64,000 nucleotides of DNA from Pimelobacter simplex (GTDB lineage Bacteria; Actinomycetota; Actinomycetes; Propionibacteriales; Nocardioidaceae), in assembly GCF_024662235.1 (NCBI RefSeq), contig NZ_CP096276.1, positions 4,402,001-4,466,000 of the forward strand, read 5' to 3'. The notes beneath the pieces were generated by a model. The model had not been told where the DNA came from. It saw only the letters and a list, made by a program, of their open reading frames with translations, and did not search any database. Shown one piece after another: positions 29,179 through 38,763 of the stretch. Numbering within the stretch: position 1 is the stretch's first letter; each line of letters starts with the position of its first letter. Both the position numbers and the translations under genes were made by a program.

Positions 29179-30417
29179 ATGGAGATCAAGGTTCCGGACA
29201 TCGGGGACTTCACCGACGTCCCCGTCATCGAGGTGCTCGTCGAGCCCGGCAGCGTCGTCCGGGCGGAGGACCCGCTCATCACGCTGGAGACCGACAAGGC
29301 CACGATGGAGGTGCCCGCGCCGTTCGACGGGACCATCGTGTCGCTGTCGGTGGCGGTCGGCGACAACGTCAGCCAGGGCAGCGTGATCGCAATCGCCGAG
29401 GTGGCGGCCGCGGAGGCCGCCCCCGAGCCCGCCCCCGAGCCGGCCCCCGCTGCCGCCCCTGAGCCCGTCGCGGCACCGGCGGCCGAGGCCGTCGTACCCG
29501 AGGCGGCCGAGCCGACCGGTGGCCTCCGCGCCACCCCGCTCGTCCGCCGCCTCGCCCGCGAGCTCGAGGTCGACCTCACCGCCGTCCGCGGCAGCGGCCC
29601 CCAGGGCCGGGTCACCAAGCAGGACCTGCTCGCCCACCACGCCCAGACCCTCGCCCCCGCCGCCGGTACCGGCTCCGCGGCCGGCACCGGGATCCCCGCC
29701 GTCCCCGAGGTCGACTTCGCCAAGTTCGGCCCGGTCCGGACCGTGCCGCTGTCCCGGATCAAGAGGATCTCCGGCCCCCACCTGCACCGCTCCTGGCTCA
29801 ACGTCCCCCACGTGACCCACGCGGACGAGGCCGACATCACCGACCTCGACGCCTACCGCCGCGAGCTCGACGAGGCCGCCCGCGCCGACGGCTACCGCGT
29901 GACGCTGCTGAGCTTCCTGCTCAAGGCCGCCGCGGCCGCGCTCCGCGAGCACCCCGAGGTCAACAGCTCGCTCTCCGGCGAGAACCTCGTCCTCAAGGAC
30001 TACGTCAACATCGGCGTCGCCGTCGACACCCCCGACGGCCTCGTGGTGCCCGTCGTGCGCGACGTCGACCGCAAGGGCATCCTCGAGCTCAGCCGCGACC
30101 TCGCCGACCTGTCCGCCCGGGCCCGGGACGGCAAGCTGAGCGGCGCCGACCTGCAGGCCGCCACCTTCACCATCAGCAGCCTCGGCGGCATCGGCGGCAC
30201 CCACTTCACCCCGATCGTCAACGCCCCCGAGGTCGCCATCCTCGGCGTGGTCCGCTCCAAGACCGCTCCGGTCTGGGACGGCGAGACGTTCGTGCCGCGC
30301 CTGATGCTCCCGCTGTGCCTGTCCTACGACCACCGGGTCGTCGACGGGGCGCTCGCGGCACGGTTCACCGCGCACCTCGCGCACCTGGTGGCCGACGTAC
30401 GGCGTCTGGTGCTCTGA
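29179..30417 (+). CDS. aceF: Dihydrolipoamide acetyltransferase, pyruvate dehydrogenase E2
   Basis: 412 residues from the ATG at 29179 (GAGGA site). One lipoyl domain (residues 1-77) has the modified Lys in ETDKATMEVPAP. An Ala/Pro/Glu-rich linker follows, then a peripheral subunit-binding domain (ATPLVRRLARELEVDLTAV) and the catalytic domain ending in SYDHRVVDGALAARF, whose His and Asp are the active-site residues. It is a short E2 with a single lipoyl domain, unlike the three-domain actinobacterial SucB-type E2. It transfers acetyl to coenzyme A. Lipoylation could be done by the ligase encoded at 24857. Confidence 0.96.
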   Translation: MEIKVPDIGDFTDVPVIEVLVEPGSVVRAEDPLITLETDKATMEVPAPFDGTIVSLSVAVGDNVSQGSVIAIAEVAAAEAAPEPAPEPAPAAAPEPVAAPAAEAVVPEAAEPTGGLRATPLVRRLARELEVDLTAVRGSGPQGRVTKQDLLAHHAQTLAPAAGTGSAAGTGIPAVPEVDFAKFGPVRTVPLSRIKRISGPHLHRSWLNVPHVTHADEADITDLDAYRRELDEAARADGYRVTLLSFLLKAAAAALREHPEVNSSLSGENLVLKDYVNIGVAVDTPDGLVVPVVRDVDRKGILELSRDLADLSARARDGKLSGADLQAATFTISSLGGIGGTHFTPIVNAPEVAILGVVRSKTAPVWDGETFVPRLMLPLCLSYDHRVVDGALAARFTAHLAHLVADVRRLVL

Positions 30418-30444
30418 GCCTGGCGGCTGGGGCGAGGGCGGCGG

Positions 30445-31176
30445 CTAGGCGAGCAGCCCGAGCCGCCGCGCCTCGACGACGGCCGCCTGCCGCGTGCCGG
30501 CGTGCAGCCGGGCCATCGCCGCCCGCAGGTAGCTCTTGACCGTCGGCACGGACAGCCCCAGGTGCTCGGCGATCTCGGCGTTGCGCAGGCCGAGCGCCAC
30601 GAGCTCGAGCACCTCGACCTGGCGCGGCGTGAGGACCGCGTCGGCGTCCTCGCCCGGCGCCGCGCTCGCCGGTACGGCGCGGATCGCGTCGGCCGCCAGG
30701 AGCATCCGCAACCGCAGGTCGACCTGGTCGCGTACGTCGAGCTCGTGGGCCACCTGGCCCGCCTGGTGCTCCAGGAAGCGGGCCATCTCGGGCCCGCGCG
30801 CGGGTGAGCGGGTGCCGGCGTACAGCAGGCCCCGCATCCGGCTGCGGACGACGATCGGCGCGACCGCGAGGGTCACGATGCCCTCGCCGAGGATCTGGGC
30901 GTCGAAGTCGTGGGTGATGTCGTCGGAGGCGCCGTAGTCGTCCACGGCGAGGGCCTGCCCGGTGTCCCAGCTGCGCCCGCCGAGCCCGCGGGAGGGCCGG
31001 AGCACGATCGAGGTCAGCCGGCGCGTGGCGGCGCCGGCGACGGCGGTGACGCGCACCTGGCCCTGGTCGCAGAGACCCGCGAAGGACACGGCACCCCGGA
31101 TCGCGCCACGGACCTCGCGACTCGCCTGCCGCAGCAGCGCGACGTCGCTCGGACGCATGAGATCCACGGACACCAC
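30445..31176 (-). CDS. GAF-LuxR type transcriptional regulator (RamA-like)
   Basis: 243 residues from a GTG at 31176 (an ATG at 31158 is an alternative). The first 150 residues look like a GAF domain (LAVDDYGASDDITHDFDAQI, then GIVTLAVAPIVVRSRMRGLL). The C-terminus is a LuxR helix-turn-helix (LTPRQVEVLELVALGLRNAE, then LSVPTVKSYLRAAMARL). The layout matches RamA of Corynebacterium glutamicum, an activator of acetate metabolism. It is divergent from acs and convergent on aceF, so it probably controls acs and perhaps the pyruvate dehydrogenase genes. Confidence 0.88.
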   Translation of the reverse strand: MVSVDLMRPSDVALLRQASREVRGAIRGAVSFAGLCDQGQVRVTAVAGAATRRLTSIVLRPSRGLGGRSWDTGQALAVDDYGASDDITHDFDAQILGEGIVTLAVAPIVVRSRMRGLLYAGTRSPARGPEMARFLEHQAGQVAHELDVRDQVDLRLRMLLAADAIRAVPASAAPGEDADAVLTPRQVEVLELVALGLRNAEIAEHLGLSVPTVKSYLRAAMARLHAGTRQAAVVEARRLGLLA

Positions 31177-31209
31177 TACCTACCTTCGAACGTGCCGACG
31201 AGCGCTGGA

Positions 31210-31259
31210 GCCACCTGAACATGTGGCACAGACCACGACGGTAGCCGCGATTCTCGCGG
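31210..31259. promoter_or_regulatory. Two dyads in the luxR-acs divergent promoter region
   Basis: Dyad one is GCCAC-N8-GTGGC (31210-31227). Dyad two is CCGCGA-TTC-TCGCGG (31245-31259), a perfect 6-bp-arm palindrome. A run ACCCCCT close to the acs ribosome site resembles the C-run type of sequence described for RamA. These are candidate sites for the adjacent GAF-LuxR protein. Confidence 0.4.
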
Positions 31260-31284
31260 GCCCACCCCCTGGAGGCAAGAGCAG

Positions 31285-33251
<1,967 letters not shown>

Positions 33252-33252
<1 letters not shown>

Positions 33253-33839
33253 TGCGCCTGCTGATCATGGGCGCCCCCGGCGCCGGCAAGGGCACCCAGG
33301 CCGTCGCCCTGGCCGCCCTCGTCGACGGCCCCCACATCTCCACCGGCGACCTGTTCCGCAGCAACATCGCCCAAGGCACCGAGCTCGGCCGGCTCGCGGA
33401 GAAGTACATCTCCGCGGGCGAGTACGTCCCCGACGCCGTCACCGACGACATGGTCCGCGACCGACTCGCCGCGCCGGACGCCCGCGAGGCCTTCGTCCTC
33501 GACGGCTACCCGCGCACGTCCTCGCAGGTCGCCAGCCTCGACGCGCTCCTCTCCGAGCGCGGTCTGGCGATCGACCGCGCCGTGGAGCTCGTCGTACCGG
33601 AAGAGGAGCTGGTGGACCGGCTCGTCGCCCGGGCGGCGGTCAGCGGGCGCAGCGACGACACGGCGGACGTCGTACGGCACCGGTTGGGGGTGTACGCCGC
33701 GCAGACGGCGCCGCTGTTGGCGTCGTACGGAGGGCGGGGGGTGTTGCACCGGGTGGACGGGACCGGGTCGGTGGAGGAGGTGCGGCAGCGGGTCGCCGAG
33801 GTCGTGCTCCGGAACCTGGCCAAGGCCGCCGCGCCGTAG
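33252..33839 (+). CDS. adk: Adenylate kinase, short-lid type
   Basis: 195 residues. P-loop GAPGAGKGTQ, the AMP-binding STGDLFRSN, FVLDGYPRTSSQ and the late Arg residues RSDDTADVVRHRL are those of adenylate kinases; the lid is the short form (RAAVSGRSDD). It interconverts AMP plus ATP with two ADP. Its start overlaps the acs stop by one base, a strong sign of translational coupling, so its job here is probably to recycle the AMP made by Acs. The housekeeping adk of actinobacteria usually lies in the ribosomal protein operon, so this is likely a second copy. Confidence 0.93.
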
Positions 33840-33848
33840 ATTGCCGCC

Positions 33849-35009
33849 ATGGGATTCGGGCGCGAGGCGAGAAGGGTGCGGGACGAGACCCTGCCCCACG
33901 CCCAGCGCCTCCGGGCGCTCGAACAGTGCCTGGAGTGGACGCAACCGATCGGGTTCCACCCGTCGTGGCACTACCTGGAGGTCGCCCTCGGCGTACCGCG
34001 CGAGGGCATCGACTTCCTGGTCCCCGCGATCGACCTGCTCGAACGGGAACGCACCCGGCACCTCGAGCTCGACCGGCGCTACGCGACCCTCCGGCGCCGG
34101 CTCAAGCAGCAGGGCTCACGCGTGCCGCGTCCCGACACAGCCACCCCGACCTCACCGGCGCGGTGGCACGGAGACGAGCGCCAGGCCGCGGCCCATGCCC
34201 TGACGTGGTGGCTCCAGCACCACTCGCCGGCGGACTTCGCCGGCCGGCCCGAGGCCGAGGTCGCCGTCGACGCAGCACGCGTCCTCGCCGCCGGGGAGGG
34301 CGTCACGTCACTCGACGTGGTCGCGCTCCAACGGAGTCTCGTCTGGGCGCGCCGGGCCACGACGGAGCACCCGCGCGCGCACCAGGTGCTCTACCTCCTC
34401 GAGCAGATCTACGTCGCGCTCCGCGGCGCTCCGGTGGTCGGCTGTCCGTGGACCTTCACCCCGTCCCCCGATGACCAGGAACGCAGGCAGGCCGTGGCGC
34501 GTACGTGCTTCCGCGTGCCGCTCGGGCTCTGGCGCAGCACCCCTCGCGAGGACATGGTGGCGCTCCTCAGCGGGGCAGCCGGAGACCTACTGGTGCTCGG
34601 GTACGACACTCCCGCGCTCCGGGAGGTCGCCGGCCTGTCTCCGGGCGACTCGATCTACCAGGTCGAACCCGTCGTCTCCGCGGCCCTCGAACAGCTCGGG
34701 ATCGATGACCTCCTCAGCACGCCGGCCGTCCGCGCCGGCCTCGAGGCCCGTCTCGAGCTCTACCTAGCGGGCGAACTGGCGCTGCGGGAGCTCTCGTCGT
34801 GGGCCCACCGGGCGATCGGTCACGACGGCGCGGACGACCTGCAGCCCTTCGCGTACCTCGATGACATCTACGACGTCTGGGAGTACGCCGGCCGCGATCT
34901 GCAGCACCTCGATGCCGTGACGCGCGAGGCAGCGCGTGACTTCCTGGCCGGCCGCGCCGTCCCCCGCCTCGACATGCTCGAGCCGCCCGCCCCGGGACCT
35001 ACGAGCTGA
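33849..35009 (+). CDS. Hypothetical protein (shares a motif with the convergent neighbour)
   Basis: 386 residues starting nine bases after the adk stop. No known family is recognised. A helical N-terminus (VRDETLPHAQRLRALEQCLE) precedes a basic linker, and residues about 245-285 carry LLVLGYDTPALREVAGLSP, which recurs as WLVDGYDSPLLREMASLTP in the protein encoded on the other strand next door. The C-terminal 60 residues (LRELSSWAHRAIGHDGADDL, then YLDDIYDVWEYAG) look like an immunity- or colicin-immunity-type module in style only. It marks the start of the accessory island; its stop overlaps that of the neighbour by 11 bp. Confidence 0.65.
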   Translation: MGFGREARRVRDETLPHAQRLRALEQCLEWTQPIGFHPSWHYLEVALGVPREGIDFLVPAIDLLERERTRHLELDRRYATLRRRLKQQGSRVPRPDTATPTSPARWHGDERQAAAHALTWWLQHHSPADFAGRPEAEVAVDAARVLAAGEGVTSLDVVALQRSLVWARRATTEHPRAHQVLYLLEQIYVALRGAPVVGCPWTFTPSPDDQERRQAVARTCFRVPLGLWRSTPREDMVALLSGAAGDLLVLGYDTPALREVAGLSPGDSIYQVEPVVSAALEQLGIDDLLSTPAVRAGLEARLELYLAGELALRELSSWAHRAIGHDGADDLQPFAYLDDIYDVWEYAGRDLQHLDAVTREAARDFLAGRAVPRLDMLEPPAPGPTS

Positions 35010-35496
35010 TCAGGGGCGGAACGTCGTCCTCACGCAGCCCACGGAGATGCGCCCGGATCCGTTCGTCAACAGCGGGCCGTTGCTCCGGGGCCTCGTCCCA
35101 GGCATGGAGCAGCGCCACCAGGGCCTCGCCCCCGCCAGGCTCCCAGAGGTCCTCGTGATCGCCGATGATCTCGAGGACGTGCTGCGCCGATGCATAGGGC
35201 CGATGGGTGCCGTCCATCCGGTCGACCGCCCACCAGATGCTCTCCCAATGTCCGCGCCACGGATCCTGCTCGTAGGGGGAGCCCAGGTTCCGGACCGGAT
35301 ACCCGAGCTCGGCCAGGACCTCCGCGAGGCGTACCTCCCCTTCGAGTGCCTGCCGGGGAGTCAGCGACGCCATCTCGCGCAGCAGCGGTGAGTCGTAGCC
35401 GTCCACCAACCACTGGGCGGCGACCATCGCCAGGTCACGGTCCGGGATCACGCGGCCGCGCGAGGCCTGCTCAGGCGTGACGTCGCGGGAGGTCAT
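34999..35496 (-). CDS. Hypothetical protein
   Basis: 165 residues, no named family. The N-terminal half has WLVDGYDSPLLREMASLTP, paralogous to a segment in the convergent gene, followed by RLAEVLAELGYPVRNLGSPY. The second half includes WWAVDRMDGTHRPYASAQHV and LHAWDEAPEQRPAVDERIR. Its start overlaps the stop of the gene upstream on the same strand (ATGA), so the two form an operon. The appearance is that of a small intracellular protein; an immunity role is only a guess. Confidence 0.65.
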   Translation of the reverse strand: MTSRDVTPEQASRGRVIPDRDLAMVAAQWLVDGYDSPLLREMASLTPRQALEGEVRLAEVLAELGYPVRNLGSPYEQDPWRGHWESIWWAVDRMDGTHRPYASAQHVLEIIGDHEDLWEPGGGEALVALLHAWDEAPEQRPAVDERIRAHLRGLREDDVPPLISS

Positions 35497-35918
35497 CGGG
35501 GCTCAACAACGATCCCGGCCACGCGATGGTTGGCGTTGGTGGTCGACGGGGTCCGACGACTCTCCTGCCACGCTCTTGCCACGCACCGAGCCTTCGTCAG
35601 GACCGCTCCCAGGGCGAGGGTCCGATGTCGGGTGTGCGCCACCACAAACGCCGGGGTCGTCATGGGGCCACGGAACGTCAGAAGGACGCGTTCGTGCGGC
35701 GGGAAGTCGTTGGACATGGCCTCCGGCTCGACCATCACGGAGAAGGGCGTGTCAGCGTCTCCCTGCACGAGCATCCGGGTGATGCGGGCATCAGCAGACT
35801 CATCGCCTCGGGCGCCGAGTTGCTCTTCGACATCACGTTTCTCATCCCGACGACGGGCCCGCGAGGCCCACTTCTTGGCCTCATCCGCGTGCCCCCAGAA
35901 GCCGTGCTTGCGCGACAT
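35493..35918 (-). CDS. Hypothetical protein
   Basis: 141 residues from the ATG at 35918 (an ATG at 35963 is an alternative, giving 156). The N-terminus is strongly basic and acidic (KKWASRARRRDEKRDVEEQL), the middle has FSVMVEPEAMSNDFPPHERV and then VLLTFRGP, and the last 40 residues are of low complexity, as if read out of frame or truncated. No family is recognised. It is coupled by an ATGA overlap to the gene at 34999-35496. Confidence 0.5.
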   Translation of the reverse strand: MSRKHGFWGHADEAKKWASRARRRDEKRDVEEQLGARGDESADARITRMLVQGDADTPFSVMVEPEAMSNDFPPHERVLLTFRGPMTTPAFVVAHTRHRTLALGAVLTKARCVARAWQESRRTPSTTNANHRVAGIVVEPR

Positions 35919-36061
35919 GTCGCGAGCACCGTCGTGCTCGGTCCTTCCACGTCCAAGGGCCACCCCCAGAGACTATCGCTCGCTGGGTCGCCCGGATCGG
36001 CGTCGCGATCGAGGAACTAGTCGGGCGCGGGACATCCGGGAACGATGAGATCGTTACTTCC

Positions 36062-36670
36062 ATGAAGTGGATGCGTCGCAGCGACTCCGCGCATCGCAGC
36101 GCTCCGGTCCAGGACCCGGCAATGGCAGGTGCGTTCTGGGACCTGCGTGACCACGCGCACGACCACCCGGATGAATGGGATGGAGTCACAGCCGAGGTCG
36201 TCTTCCAGGCCGTGGCCGCGGTCATCGAGCGCGCAGCGGAGTCTGGCACAGCGATTGATTGGTCCGCGATTCCCTCGTTGGTCGCGGCTGGGGTACTGGG
36301 CCGAAACGATCCGGCGCCGCTGTCAACAACGGACCCCAACGAGGCCGTGCAGGGGCAGAGAATCACCGGTATCAACTCCGTGCACGACTTCATCGAGGTG
36401 CACATGGACGACGTCATCCTCACCGGATACACCCAGCCGTTCGGGATCATCGGATGCGCAGGGGTCGGGCCCTCCTCGATTCCACGCTTAGTCGGCAAGG
36501 TCGTTGAGGAGCTGTCAGTCGTTGAGGGCGAGTACGTCGCCATCGACTCGGGCGAGAACAGACTGGCCTTCCCGATCGGCGGCCCGTCCGCCAAAGGACC
36601 GGAGTCCGTCCGCCTCTACCGTCCCGCGCACCACGAACTCGGCATTCCGAGCGCGCACTGGATCTGGTGA
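36062..36670 (+). CDS. Hypothetical protein
   Basis: 202 residues, no known family. It is a non-repetitive, acidic sequence with an N-terminal helix (AFWDLRDHAHDHPDEWDGVT) and a likely beta-rich C-terminal half (INSVHDFIEVHMDDVILTGY and VVEELSVVEGEYVAIDSGEN). A possible antisense frame exists, but this frame has better codon use. Base composition is visibly less GC-rich than in core genes of the window, as for the other genes of this island. The stop overlaps a GTG that starts the degraded frame downstream. Confidence 0.6.
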   Translation: MKWMRRSDSAHRSAPVQDPAMAGAFWDLRDHAHDHPDEWDGVTAEVVFQAVAAVIERAAESGTAIDWSAIPSLVAAGVLGRNDPAPLSTTDPNEAVQGQRITGINSVHDFIEVHMDDVILTGYTQPFGIIGCAGVGPSSIPRLVGKVVEELSVVEGEYVAIDSGENRLAFPIGGPSAKGPESVRLYRPAHHELGIPSAHWIW

Positions 36671-37040
36671 CGACAATGCGCTTCGGTTCGCGGCTACCCC
36701 ACGGGTTGCCTCGAGGTTGCTCAATCCGACGACAGGTCACTCTTCATCCGCGTGTTGAACGACTGCATCGGCGCACGAGCACCGCGCGGCGCGCCGCGGG
36801 GGCTCTCGACCTACTGGATCGACAGGCTCTGAAGGTGTTCCGCCCCCACCTCCGCGGTTCCCAGGCGTCTGCGATCTTCCCCGGCTACGCGTCGTACCTC
36901 GAGCTCGTCGACGGACTCGTCGAGGCACGTTTCAATTACGACCCACCCGACAGGACGCCTACACCGCAATCGTCCAGCGCCTCGACGGCGCCGAGCACAC
37001 CTACGAGGCCGAGCCGTCGGGGCCCGACTCGATCCGATGA
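36667..37040 (+). pseudogene. Frameshifted remnant of an unknown gene
   Basis: Up to about 36950 one frame reads like protein (FPGYASYLELVDGLVEARFN). From 36951 the neighbouring frame does (DAYTAIVQRLDGAEHTYEAE) and reaches a TGA at 37038-37040. Joining the two needs a -1 shift. The first 100 bases have no coding look in either frame. This appears to be a decayed gene; the original function is not recognised. From 37041 to 37233 nothing supportable is seen. Confidence 0.4.
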
Positions 37041-37233
37041 GTGGCATTGCCAGATTGCGCCTGCTACCGGTTCGGCCGATGATCGGCGGGTGCAGCCGAG
37101 CGCCTATCTCTCGTGGGTCAAGAGCCTCGACTTCCTTCGACAGTGCCTCCGTGTTCCTCCTGCCCTGAGCAACGCGACGACACTCGTGGCAGCACGTCAC
37201 CGCTGGGGACAGCACCTTCAGTGCCGTACGTCT

Positions 37234-37575
37234 ATGCATGACCTCCTTTTCACTGTTCCCGGAGACGAGTTCCCGTTCACCGCCTCCGTGGTCGTTCACG
37301 TGGATGGACCGCGCCATGTCGTCCGCCGGACGGCTGGTGGCGATGTTCACGAGGTCGAGTGCACGGCGGACGACGTCGATCGCGTGGTGGACGAGGCCCT
37401 TGAAGCGCTGCTCGCTCCCATCCAGGTGTGTCGCGCTTGCGGAACCCCGTCTGCCAGCCCGGACTTCACCGCGGTGTTTGAACGGATGCACTACATCTGC
37501 TTCCACTTCGAGTTCGAGCACGGCGACGCTGACCGCGATCAGGCGTGCGGTCTGGCGGGTTGCCCCGCCGGATGA
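37234..37575 (+). CDS. Small Cys/His-rich hypothetical protein
   Basis: 113 residues from the ATG at 37234; the same frame is open further upstream but loses coding character. A beta-rich first half (FPFTASVVVHVDGPRHVVRR) is followed by CRAC and a C-terminal HFEFEHGDADRDQACGLAGC, whose cysteines and histidines could bind a metal. The family is not recognised. It belongs to the set of small orphan genes around the insertion sequence. Confidence 0.5.
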   Translation: MHDLLFTVPGDEFPFTASVVVHVDGPRHVVRRTAGGDVHEVECTADDVDRVVDEALEALLAPIQVCRACGTPSASPDFTAVFERMHYICFHFEFEHGDADRDQACGLAGCPAG

Positions 37576-37582
37576 GGTGACG

Positions 37583-37984
37583 TCACGGCCGCTCGACCAC
37601 GCTGTCGCGGTACGTCTGCCAGGCGCGAAAGCTCTTGCCTGACGCCTCCGATGTGAAGAACTCGCCCGCAGAGCAGTCGATAGCGCGGCGACCGAGACGT
37701 GTGAGGAGCGCGTCGATGAAGTCCACGACGGGGCCTCCGCCGCGGACGTGCGACATCATCGAGTCCACGACCTCTTCGCTTCCCATGTTGAACTCGATGA
37801 CGAAGTCGGGAGCCGCCAGTTCGCCCCAGGATGGGTCGGAGAAGTCGGCGCTGGGTGCCACGTCGCGAACCACGGCGATCAACTCAGATCGGTCGCCAAG
37901 AGGCTGAGGCTGGAAGTCATCGGGGATGTCGGCAACCGAGGAGGCGTCGGTCGGCAGGTCCATGATCGAGATGTCCCAGCTCAC
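37583..37984 (-). CDS. Hypothetical protein of a widespread small actinobacterial type
   Basis: 133 residues from the GTG at 37984 (the frame extends five codons further up to an ATG). The sequence SWDISIMDLPTDASSVADIP, followed by DVAPSADFSDPSWGEL and the late VRGGGPVVDFIDALLTRLG, is characteristic and compact, with no membrane part. I recognise the style but no function; proteins of this kind are often found singly and in accessory regions. It is convergent with the Cys/His-rich gene and lies downstream of the IS-interrupted gene on the same strand. Confidence 0.6.
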   Translation of the reverse strand: MSWDISIMDLPTDASSVADIPDDFQPQPLGDRSELIAVVRDVAPSADFSDPSWGELAAPDFVIEFNMGSEEVVDSMMSHVRGGGPVVDFIDALLTRLGRRAIDCSAGEFFTSEASGKSFRAWQTYRDSVVERP

Positions 37985-38026
37985 GCCGCCATCCTGCACC
38001 AGCGCACGCCAAGTGCGTGGGTTCCC

Positions 38027-38629
38027 TCAGAGGTAGTCAAAGAAGCGTGTCCACCACGTTGCGCCGTGTCGAGCATCAAGAGCAGCGAGCGCGCTCGGTC
38101 CGTCGTAGTCGTTCCAGAGCGGTGCTTCGGGAACGACCTGGTACCCAAGAGAATCGAGAGTGGCGTAGATCCGAGCCGCATCCCTGGCCGCCAGGCGCTC
38201 CTTGAACTCGTCCTGTGAGTACGCGCCTGGGTTCGTCACCGCGACGGTCGCCAAGCTCCCGAAGTTGCTGACAAAGACGACCAGCGGTTCGCCAGTTTCA
38301 GTCGCGGCCGAAGGGATGCTGACGCGGGCGTGAAGGCTTGCGTCCTCGACGTGTCGATCTGCGTTGGTTCGGCAGGCGAAGGCTGCGTCAAGGCGACCCA
38401 CGAGCTCATCAAAGAGTTTCCGGGTAGCGTTGTGGTCGAAATCGGACGGGACCTCGAGATGGTCGGGATCATCGAGCGACCGAAGCAATGACCACATCAG
38501 CTCGCCGTCGACAACGCACGCGTATGGATCCGGCCGGCCAGTCGGCGCGGCGCGAACCTCGTCCCACTCGTAGCCGCGATCCTCCAACTCGGCACGGAGT
38601 TCATCCACCGACGTCACGAGCACCGTCAT
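38027..38629 (-). CDS. 3' part of an IS-interrupted hypothetical gene
   Basis: 200 codons from an ATG only a few bases from the left end of the insertion sequence. No family is recognised; the sequence has MTVLVTSVDELRAELEDRGY at its start and ends in HGATWWTRFFDYL. If the insertion and one copy of its target repeat are removed, the frame continues without a break into the fragment at 40048-40317 (SWPMTVLV across the join), giving a single frame of about 291 codons. It may still be translated from the ATG if a promoter lies in the element. Confidence 0.55.
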   Translation of the reverse strand: MTVLVTSVDELRAELEDRGYEWDEVRAAPTGRPDPYACVVDGELMWSLLRSLDDPDHLEVPSDFDHNATRKLFDELVGRLDAAFACRTNADRHVEDASLHARVSIPSAATETGEPLVVFVSNFGSLATVAVTNPGAYSQDEFKERLAARDAARIYATLDSLGYQVVPEAPLWNDYDGPSALAALDARHGATWWTRFFDYL

Positions 38630-38632
38630 CGG

Positions 38633-38641
38633 CCACGACGG
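38633..38641. repeat. Target-site duplication, left copy
   Basis: CCACGACGG is repeated exactly at 40048-40056 on the other side of the insertion sequence. IS256-family elements make 8-9 bp duplications, so this marks the insertion point. One base at the edge may belong to the element. Confidence 0.8.
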
Positions 38642-38673
38642 GTAAGAGTCCCCGGGAGTGGTGGGGTTTGAGG
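38641..38673 (+). repeat. Left terminal inverted repeat of the IS element
   Basis: Begins GGTAAGAG and ends TGGGGTTTGAGG; 26 of 33 bases match the complement of 40016-40048. Confidence 0.75.
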
Positions 38674-38763
38674 GAGCAGCGGCGGGGCGTCAGCACGTAG
38701 ACGGCCATCGGCGGGATCTTCGGTGTGTACGGCCAAGCACCCACTGAAGAAAGAGGTCCACCG

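Noticed and set aside
35881..36594. Antisense frame of 237 codons opposite the 36062-36670 gene
   Set aside because: Its Ser/Thr/Pro-rich translation has no domain-like segments, whereas the plus-strand frame does.
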